Source of the DNA: Lachnospiraceae bacterium
GTDB taxonomy: Bacteria > Bacillota_A > Clostridia > Lachnospirales > Lachnospiraceae
NCBI GenBank assembly: GCA_021770615.1
Contig: JAETQR010000076.1
Coordinates: 1 to 9,957 of the forward strand
Direction: 5' to 3'
Length of the DNA: 9,957 nucleotides
Position numbers and translations under genes: made by a program. This document shows, one piece after another, positions 5,048 through 9,957 of this stretch (positions are counted from its first letter, which is position 1; every line of letters begins with the position of its first letter). Below the pieces are notes generated by a model. It was given only the letters and a program-made list of their open reading frames with translations. It was not told the DNA's origin and made no database searches.

Positions 5048-5227
5048 TCACTTTTCCGCCATCACCGGCAGACCGTTTACACATACATCATTTCTGATAA
5101 GATGCAACAGCCTGTCTTCCAACGTGGCAGAATCTGTTTCTGAAAAATGCACATTCACCACATAAGTAGCTGCCCCTATGCGTTTTGTAAAACTGCTATT
5201 TTTTGTTTCTTCCCTGCTGTCTCCCAT
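5048..5227 (-). CDS. TnpW-like small transposon-encoded protein
   Basis: A short gene of 59 residues. The protein starts MGDSREETKNSSFTKRIGAA and continues TYVVNVHFSETDSATLEDRL, then LHLIRNDV. The T-Y-x-V-N-V-x-F-S-E-T...LE-D-x-(I/L)-L-x-L-I-x-N pattern is that of the small 'transposon-encoded TnpW' proteins found beside mobilization genes on Clostridia elements. GGGAGG lies 11 nt before the ATG at 5227, a slightly long but usable distance. It is first in the leftward block, 53 nt before the DUF3847 gene. No biochemical function is established for the family to my knowledge. Confidence 0.72.
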   Translation of the reverse strand: MGDSREETKNSSFTKRIGAATYVVNVHFSETDSATLEDRLLHLIRNDVCVNGLPVMAEK

Positions 5228-5245
5228 AAAAATAAAATCCTCCCA

Positions 5246-5274
5246 TTGATTTTAGAACATTCGTTTTGTATAAT
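5246..5274 (+). promoter_or_regulatory. Candidate SigA promoter for the rightward genes
   Basis: TTGATT (5246-5251), exactly 17 bp, then TATAAT (5269-5274) on the plus strand. It lies just upstream of the leftward TnpW-like gene and would give a leader of about 210 nt before the gene at 5495. The leader contains a perfect 10-bp A/T-rich inverted repeat at 5365-5374/5383-5392. No coding region is seen in 5228-5494. Confidence 0.45.
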
Positions 5275-5438
5275 ACTTATGGGGCGGTGGTCTGTAGTAA
5301 AAACAGCCATTCCCATTTATCAGTCCCATATAAAACAAAATCCGATTCTCCTTTCCGACTTTTTGTAATTGTTTTATTAAACAAACAATTACCCCCTGTC
5401 ACCAATAGGAGAAAAATACATAACAAATCGGAACTGTT

Positions 5439-5468
5439 TTGAAAAAAGCTGAAAAAAATTTTTAATAT
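5439..5468 (+). promoter_or_regulatory. Candidate proximal promoter of the sigma-like gene
   Basis: TTGAAA (5439-5444), 18 bp, TAATAT (5463-5468), ending about 26 nt before the start codon at 5495. The surrounding DNA is very A/T-rich, so a chance match is possible. Confidence 0.35.
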
Positions 5469-5494
5469 ATAGATAAAAAGGCGGTGACTCCATA

Positions 5495-5668
5495 ATGCAA
5501 AAAGAAATAGTATCGTTTTTAAAAACGGACGATTATGATTTTGATAATGAACTTTTAGACGCACTGGAAATGGAACGCTCCGCCATACAGGAAATAGAAC
5601 AGGAAAAAGAAGAAAACTCCTTAACAGAAGAAACAGCCTTCGCCCCCACATCAAGAAAAAAGCTGTGA
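5495..5668 (+). CDS. N-terminal piece of a sigma-like regulator, ended by an in-frame UGA
   Basis: A 57-residue frame starting MQKEIVSFLKTDDYDFDNEL, preceded by AAGGCGGTGA, the same ribosome binding site as the two XRE genes. It ends ...FAPTSRKKL-TGA. The same frame then runs on without another stop as RDTQKEALTRLEDSARTEDD and joins the HTH protein ending at 6283. In related element-borne regulators, as I recall them, a KKLxRDTQKEAL-like stretch is continuous. This is therefore probably the first fifth of one 262-codon gene broken by a single base change, rather than a separate small protein. A genuine short acidic product (EIEQEKEEN region) remains possible because the ribosome binding site is good. 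Confidence 0.6.
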   Translation: MQKEIVSFLKTDDYDFDNELLDALEMERSAIQEIEQEKEENSLTEETAFAPTSRKKL

Positions 5669-5812
5669 AGGGATACACAAAAAGAAGCCCTGACCCGGCT
5701 AGAGGATTCCGCACGGACAGAAGACGATTTCCGAAATGTACAGACATGGTGGGACAGGCTTGACGCAAATGCGGACAGGAGATACCACTACCATGTCATA
5801 GGGCGTTCCGAT

Positions 5813-6283
5813 GTGCCGCTGGAATGGGGCGCAACGCCGGAACAAGTTATTGTCCCTGAGCCAATCCATCATGTATTCTGGCAACAGATAATAAAAGGCG
5901 ACTTTCTGGATGCCGTCTTTGACTGCCCTTTTGAGATGCATGAACTGATTGAAAATACAGATATCGCAGACGCTGTGTCTGAATTAAAAGACCTCCACAA
6001 GGAAGTGCTGTATTACAGTGCCATCCGGCAGTATTCCAACCAGAGGATTGCGCATATCCGCTGCCAGACTGACCGCAATATCCTCAAGGTAAAAAATACC
6101 ATCCTGAAAAAGCTACGGAAGAAACTATATGTTTCCTTACATGAACGTCAGCAAATGAACTTGCCACTAAATCAGAGAGAAACAGAGTTTTTAGAGGAAT
6201 ATACACCTATTTTTGTTGACAGAAACAAAGCAAAACTTTCCGATACTGATAACAATAAGGAGACTGCCGAAAGTAATGATTGA
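5813..6283 (+). CDS. Sigma-70-like helix-turn-helix transposon regulator (C-terminal part of a UGA-split gene)
   Basis: The longest start-to-stop unit begins at GTG 5813 (156 residues), but the frame is open and protein-like from 5669, including VQTWWDRLDANADRRYHYHV before the GTG. Residues FLDAVFDCPFEMHEL and then LHKEVLYYSAIRQYSNQRIA, HIRCQTDRNILKVKNTILK form a sigma-region-4-like helix-turn-helix. A conserved-looking LPLNQRETEFLEEY tail follows. The family is the sigma-like regulators on Lachnospiraceae integrative elements. Translation could restart at the GTG, with AGGGCG upstream, giving a protein that still has the whole HTH but lacks about 47 residues after the UGA. If there is neither restart nor readthrough it is a pseudogene. 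Confidence 0.68.
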   Translation: MPLEWGATPEQVIVPEPIHHVFWQQIIKGDFLDAVFDCPFEMHELIENTDIADAVSELKDLHKEVLYYSAIRQYSNQRIAHIRCQTDRNILKVKNTILKKLRKKLYVSLHERQQMNLPLNQRETEFLEEYTPIFVDRNKAKLSDTDNNKETAESND

Positions 6284-6358
6284 CGTTATTCAATTTGTCT
6301 GCTACGATAGTAATATATTTATAACAATTTCCAATTACATATATGTGAGGTGTAAATA

Positions 6359-7276
6359 ATGAACCTTTTCAAAAAGACTAGTTCCCATTGGGTGCGGTAT
6401 GACAGCTATGAATGGAAAAAAGATGATAAAGGTGTGTTGTATATCACACCTGCCGAAAAAGCAAAACCAGAATTATATAATCCACTAAAGGATTCTGATA
6501 AAATGGTACTTCATGCGATAAATACAGGTGTCGTCTGCATGAATAAAGATACTAACGAGCAGACAAAACAGGATGCGGTTATGGAATTTGTATCTTCCTA
6601 TGGACTTCTTGGATTTATGACAGCGCTTCCCACCACACCAGAATTTATTACTTATGAGGCAGTATATTTCCCGAAAAACCATTTCATCAGGCAAGAAAGC
6701 ATGGCAACGGAAAAATACCTGTCTTACTTCTTTCCCTTTGACGGGCTTGATTTTGTAAAGCGTGGCGTGGAATCCCGCTGGAACGTTAGCGACCCATCAA
6801 TGATTGCATTGACAATGGCTATGGGTAGCCAGCCGCAGGCAGTCACCATGAGTTCCCAGAAGGAATATGCGGAATCCTATGAATGGCTGGCAAAAGAGTT
6901 TACCGACTGGGCATTTACATTTGTATCTGCTTTCCTATACTATCAGGATATGGACACGCTTGACGATATGCAGAAAGATTTATACCGTCAGGGCATGGCG
7001 GCATTCGGCGGCATTGCGCCAACCTACCATATTGAATTGCTGGAAAAACCCACGATTGTATGGGATTTTCATTCGCTGTTACTGGCCATACAGATGATGT
7101 TTAGTTTCATGCTAACGGATGAGAAGTCTTCCCTAAAGGTCTGTAAACACTGTGGCAAGGTGTTCCTTGCTTCCAGACCGAATACGGTATTTTGCAGCGG
7201 TCAGTGCAAGAACCAGTATAATGTGTATAAAAGCCGGGCAAACGGCAGAAAGGCAGAATTGACAGATGAACAATGA
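6359..7276 (+). CDS. Zinc-ribbon protein of unknown function upstream of RhuM (DUF6076-like, tentative)
   Basis: A 305-residue protein starting MNLFKKTSSHWVRYDSYEWK, with GAGGTG about seven bases before the ATG. Residues 1-250 are a mixed helical region with aromatic stretches (EKYLSYFFPFDGLDF, EFTDWAFTFVSAFLYY, VWDFHSLLLAIQMMFSF) but no clear membrane topology. The C-terminus has a treble-clef or zinc-ribbon motif, C262-x2-C265...C279-x3-C283 (CKHCGKVF, FCSGQCKNQYNVYKSR), resembling the zinc fingers of CGNR or DUF6076-type proteins. Nucleic-acid binding through this end is therefore likely. It overlaps the RhuM start by 11 nt, so the two are co-translated and probably act together. The region 6284-6358 has the ribosome binding site but no convincing promoter. 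Confidence 0.7.
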   Translation: MNLFKKTSSHWVRYDSYEWKKDDKGVLYITPAEKAKPELYNPLKDSDKMVLHAINTGVVCMNKDTNEQTKQDAVMEFVSSYGLLGFMTALPTTPEFITYEAVYFPKNHFIRQESMATEKYLSYFFPFDGLDFVKRGVESRWNVSDPSMIALTMAMGSQPQAVTMSSQKEYAESYEWLAKEFTDWAFTFVSAFLYYQDMDTLDDMQKDLYRQGMAAFGGIAPTYHIELLEKPTIVWDFHSLLLAIQMMFSFMLTDEKSSLKVCKHCGKVFLASRPNTVFCSGQCKNQYNVYKSRANGRKAELTDEQ

Positions 7277-8285
7277 TGAACTGATGGGACTAGGAGATAT
7301 CCTTATCTACCAGACGGAAAAAGGCGATACCAGAATTGATGTGTTTTTTCAAAATGGAGATATCTGGATGAATCAGTCAGCCATTGCCAGACTCTATAAC
7401 ACGACTCCCCAAAACATCACCATGCATATCCGTAATATTTATGCTGATGGTGAACTGGATGAACTTTCAACTTGTAAGGATTTCTTACAAGTTCAAACAG
7501 AGGGAAAAAGGCAGATTAAACGTAAGAAAAAGCATTACAATTTTAGAATGATTCTTGCCATCGGCTACCGTGTCCGCTCCAATGTTGGAATGCATTTTCG
7601 GAACTGGGCTTCTGCTATCTTAGAAGAATATTCCCGCAAAGGATTTTCCATGAACGACGAACGCCTGAAAAACCCAAAACCGTTTGGCGAAGATTATTTT
7701 GATGAATTGTTAGAGCGCATCCGCGAAATCAGGGCATCCGAAAAGCGTTTTTACCAGAAAATCTGCGATATATACAAAACATCCGTTGACTATTCCAGCA
7801 ATGATAAAGAAGCAGAATTATTCTTTAAAACTGTTCAGAATAAAATACATTACGGAGTGCATGGGCATACTGCGGCAGAAGTCATCATGCAGAGGGCAGA
7901 TGCCACGAAAGACAATATGGGGCTGACTGCCTTTGAGGGGGCAAAAGTCCGAAAAAAAGATGTGGATGTCGCAAAAAACTACCTCAATGAAGATGAAATG
8001 CAGGAATTAAACAGGGTGGTAACCATGTACCTGGACTTTGCAGAAGACCAAGCCCGCAGACATAACCCCATGTATATGAAAGACTGGGAAACTTACCTCA
8101 ATAATTTTCTGAATATGACAGGACGTGAAGTGCTGTCCGGGGCAGGTCATATTTCTGCAAAACAGGCAAAGGCACACGCCTATGAACAATATGAGCTTTA
8201 TGATGAGAATCGAAAAAGAATGGAAAAAAATGAGGTTGATTTATTGGTTGAGGAAACAAATCAACTACAAAATAAGACAATATAG
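7266..8285 (+). CDS. RhuM-family protein
   Basis: A 339-residue protein starting MNNDELMGLGDILIYQTEKG. Family features in order: RIDVFFQNGDIWMNQSAIAR (23-42), LYNTTPQNITMHIRNIYADG (43-62), YNFRMILAIGYRVRSNVGMH (91-110), FRNWASAILEEY (111-122), and a helical C-terminal region with ELFFKTVQNKIHYGVHGHTA (184-203) and FEGAKVRKKDVDVAKNYL (223-240). This matches the 'virulence RhuM' family of phages, islands and integrative elements. Its N-terminal part looks like a KilA-N/antirepressor-style winged or HTH DNA-binding unit. The length is usual. It starts inside the end of the zinc-ribbon gene. The biochemical role of RhuM is not settled; a regulatory or defence-related function is plausible. Confidence 0.85.
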   Translation: MNNDELMGLGDILIYQTEKGDTRIDVFFQNGDIWMNQSAIARLYNTTPQNITMHIRNIYADGELDELSTCKDFLQVQTEGKRQIKRKKKHYNFRMILAIGYRVRSNVGMHFRNWASAILEEYSRKGFSMNDERLKNPKPFGEDYFDELLERIREIRASEKRFYQKICDIYKTSVDYSSNDKEAELFFKTVQNKIHYGVHGHTAAEVIMQRADATKDNMGLTAFEGAKVRKKDVDVAKNYLNEDEMQELNRVVTMYLDFAEDQARRHNPMYMKDWETYLNNFLNMTGREVLSGAGHISAKQAKAHAYEQYELYDENRKRMEKNEVDLLVEETNQLQNKTI

Positions 8286-8309
8286 TATGAAATCCTGTCT
8301 TTGTTTTTT
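8274..8309 (+). terminator. Weak candidate terminator after RhuM
   Basis: AAGACA (8274-8279) can pair with TGTCTT (8296-8301), followed by TGTTTTTT. The stem is only six pairs with a 16-nt loop, so this is a low-confidence call. It rests mainly on the T-run and the position across the stop codon. Confidence 0.25.
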
Positions 8310-8370
8310 CAAATTCATTGATGAGAAAGTAAAATTAAAATAATACATCCTTCAACGCCCTTTCCAAAAC

Positions 8371-8411
8371 GTGAATTAATTTCACTAAAACCTACCTTCT
8401 TATGATAGAAT
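8371..8411 (+). promoter_or_regulatory. Candidate extended -10 promoter with upstream palindrome for the AIPR gene
   Basis: TGATAGAAT at 8403-8411 is an extended -10 (TGn plus TAGAAT) without a good -35. Just upstream, GTGAATTAATTTCAC (8371-8385) is an imperfect 15-bp palindrome, GTGAA/TTCAC, which could be an operator. The leader to 8521 would be about 100 nt. The remaining intergenic DNA from 8310 to 8520 is A/T-rich and holds no gene that I can see. Confidence 0.3.
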
Positions 8412-8520
8412 AGATTACCAAACAAAAACCTTGTCCAAATGTTATTCTGCAAATTAACTTCAATATCTTATTTGGCAAGTATAAAACACTAAAAATTGAA
8501 ATGTAAGGGAGAGTACCATT

Positions 8521-9936
8521 ATGACAAATACACAAGTCCTGTTAAAAGATTTGATTCAACTAGAATACGAAGATGATAGCAATGGCTTTACAACAATTGA
8601 AGATTTCTTTGAATTTTTCTCGGCAAAAACAGTTCTAAAATCATATACGTTAAGCGACGAAGAAATTTTACAAGGAATAAAAGGTTCTGGCAACGATGGA
8701 GGCTGCGACTCCATATTTATTTTTTGTAACGGTTTACTCGTCAAAGAAGATTTTTTAGAAAACAGGGAAATTCTTTCTGATAGCACACTAGAAATGATAA
8801 TAATTCAATCAAAGACCAGTACCTCATTCAAAGAAGATGCAATAATGAAATGGAAAGCCGTATCTAATAATCTTTTTGATTTGAATAAGCAGATAGACGA
8901 TTATTCTAATCGTTACAACGAAGATGTTCGTGATTCTTTTCAATTATTTCGAGATGTTTATACAACTCTAATCAGGAAAAGAATCAAACTTAACCTCAAA
9001 TATTGGTACATTTCCGAAGGTGAACAGATTCACCCAAATGTAGAACAGCAAGGCGATGAATTAAAAGAACAGATTAAATCTTTATTCCCCTCCGCCAAAA
9101 TATCAGTTGACTACTATGGCGCAAAAAGACTGATGGAAATCCTTAATACCCCATCTGTACAAGACTATGAACTTTCTCTTGCCGATAACCCAATTTCCTT
9201 AGGGGTCAATAAAGATTATATTGCTTTAGTTTCTCTAAAAAAGTATTATAATTTCATAACCAACAACAGTGATACACTCGAACAATCTATTTTTGAATCA
9301 AATATACGTGATTATCAGGGAAGTGTTGTTGTAAATAAAAAAATACATAGCACATTGACCAAAAATGATAATATAGATTTTTGGTGGCTTAATAACGGTA
9401 TAACTATTCTGGCAAATGATATTTCACCTGTAACGAGCAAATCTTTAATGATTACGGAACCCGAAATAGTTAATGGATTACAAACCTCTAATGAAATATA
9501 TAATTATTTTTCAGAACACCCAGAAAGATTAGACTCCGACTCTCGTCATGTCCTTGTAAGAATAATTGTACCAACAAATGAAACCTCACGCGATGATATT
9601 ATTTTAGCAACAAACAATCAGACATCTATACCAAAATCATCTTTGCGTGTTTCCGACTCTATTCATTGGCAAATTGAAATGTTTTTTAAACAAAAGGGGC
9701 TTTTTTATGACAGAAGAAAAAATCATTATAAAAACCTCGGTAAAAAAAATTCAGAAATTGTAAGCGTTTCATATTTGGCACAATCCTTAATCGCTGTACT
9801 TTTGCAAAAGCCAAATTATTCACGTGCACGACCATCTACTCTATTGGACCTATGTCAATACTTTGGACAAAAAAAGTCGAAAGATTATGCTGCTTTTTTT
9901 AGTTCCTCATCCTCCTTTTGCTGTGGTGTCAAATAA
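8521..9936 (+). CDS. AIPR-family (abortive infection phage resistance) protein, 3' end replaced by an insertion sequence
   Basis: The frame has 471 codons, starting MTNTQVLLKDLIQLEYEDDS with AAGGGAGAG seven bases upstream. Residues 54-98 carry an Mrr-like restriction-endonuclease core: GNDGGCDSIFIF (Asp63) and then EMIIIQSKTS (Gln96, Lys98), the D...QxK variant of PD-(D/E)xK. Residues 260-440 are the AIPR domain: NIRDYQGSVVVNKKI, DFWWLNNGITILAND, EPEIVNGLQTSNEIYNYF, ATNNQTSIP, FYDRRKNHYKNLGKK and RARPSTL. AIPR proteins serve anti-phage abortive infection in several systems. Codons after about 441 (nt 9845) read into the end of an IS3-family element, giving the foreign tail DLCQYFGQKKSKDYAAFFSS. 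Family members are usually longer, so the native C-terminus is lost here. The gene is more A/T-rich than the mobilization block. Confidence 0.85.
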   Translation: MTNTQVLLKDLIQLEYEDDSNGFTTIEDFFEFFSAKTVLKSYTLSDEEILQGIKGSGNDGGCDSIFIFCNGLLVKEDFLENREILSDSTLEMIIIQSKTSTSFKEDAIMKWKAVSNNLFDLNKQIDDYSNRYNEDVRDSFQLFRDVYTTLIRKRIKLNLKYWYISEGEQIHPNVEQQGDELKEQIKSLFPSAKISVDYYGAKRLMEILNTPSVQDYELSLADNPISLGVNKDYIALVSLKKYYNFITNNSDTLEQSIFESNIRDYQGSVVVNKKIHSTLTKNDNIDFWWLNNGITILANDISPVTSKSLMITEPEIVNGLQTSNEIYNYFSEHPERLDSDSRHVLVRIIVPTNETSRDDIILATNNQTSIPKSSLRVSDSIHWQIEMFFKQKGLFYDRRKNHYKNLGKKNSEIVSVSYLAQSLIAVLLQKPNYSRARPSTLLDLCQYFGQKKSKDYAAFFSSSSSFCCGVK

Positions 9937-9957
9937 CCAATAGAACTATGTATCCGC
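9845..9957 (-). mobile_element. IS3-family insertion sequence, transposase-3' end (continues beyond window)
   Basis: The IS end is placed at about 9845, where the AIPR domain homology stops and the sequence TGGACCTATGTCAATACTTT begins, as expected for a TG...CA-type IS terminus. The transposase C-terminal codons read leftward to a TAA at 9887-9885, which leaves 40 bp of terminal non-coding IS sequence. The other terminus and the target-site duplication are outside the window, so the exact boundary is approximate. Confidence 0.6.
9885..9957 (-). CDS. IS3-family transposase (OrfB), C-terminal end
   Basis: On the minus strand the frame starting one base in from the edge reads RIHSSIGYLTPQQKEDEELK, KAA, stop. 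RIHSSxGYLTP is the near-invariant C-terminal signature of IS3-family rve-type (DDE) integrase OrfB proteins. Only 23 residues are present; the catalytic core lies outside the window. Confidence 0.8.
   Translation of the reverse strand, partial: RIHSSIGYLTPQQKEDEELKKAA

Noticed and set aside
5021..5433. Three TCCGATT-type motifs (near 5033, 5341 and, reversed, 5427) as a possible iteron set
   Set aside because: Only a short core is shared, spacing is irregular and one copy is inverted; no replication gene is present to support an origin.
5666..5668. UGA as a selenocysteine codon
   Set aside because: The position is a basic linker (KKL-x-RDTQ), not a redox motif, and no SECIS-like hairpin is evident just downstream.
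5277..5768. 163-codon minus-strand frame opposite the sigma-like gene N-terminus
   Set aside because: Low-complexity Phe/Leu-rich translation antisense to A/T-rich coding DNA; no start signal.

Overview
The window looks like part of a mobilizable or integrative element from a low-GC, Gram-positive gut anaerobe, most likely a Lachnospiraceae/Clostridia member. Evidence: strong AAGGAGG-type ribosome binding sites, a MOBQ-type MobA/MobL relaxase with a Gram-positive-style oriT, DUF3847 and TnpW-type accessory proteins, a sigma-like transposon regulator and a RhuM protein. These families commonly travel together on Clostridia integrative elements. No replication gene, rRNA, tRNA or CRISPR array is visible. 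Family names are recalled from sequence features, not searched.

Layout. (1) 1-390: debris of an integration module on the minus strand. A tyrosine-recombinase C-terminal fragment that lacks most of its catalytic domain is followed, with a one-base gap, by the start of a MobC-like relaxosome gene that leaves the window. A bidirectional terminator closes the block. (2) 531-2227: two tandem copies of one regulatory cassette. Each has a minus-strand XRE repressor, a symmetric operator/promoter and a divergent plus-strand small gene, and each ends in a hairpin. The repressor-plus-operator part is an ungapped repeat of about 430 bp at a constant 746-bp offset; the partner genes have diverged but share a C-terminal motif. 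(3) 2255-5227: leftward mobilization block, in transcription order TnpW-like, DUF3847, oriT, relaxase, small coiled-coil protein, membrane coiled-coil protein. The last two overlap the relaxase 3' end in another frame over about 660 nt, recalling mobB inside mobA of RSF1010.

(4) 5246-6283: rightward sigma-like HTH regulator, split by one in-frame UGA. (5) 6359-8285: a zinc-ribbon protein of unknown function overlapping a RhuM-family gene by 11 nt. (6) 8521-9957: a more AT-rich AIPR-family gene (abortive-infection type, with an Mrr-like D...QxK motif) whose 3' end is cut by an IS3-family insertion sequence. The IS transposase tail is read from the minus strand at the right edge.

How it may work together (inference): the relaxase would nick the plus strand at oriT near 4626. 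Accessory proteins on both sides would assist, and the membrane coiled-coil protein may link the relaxosome to a transfer channel supplied by a helper element. The rightward genes look like regulatory and defence cargo. The most unusual items are the duplicated repressor/partner cassettes, the overlapping reading frames at the relaxase 3' end, and the UGA-split regulator.
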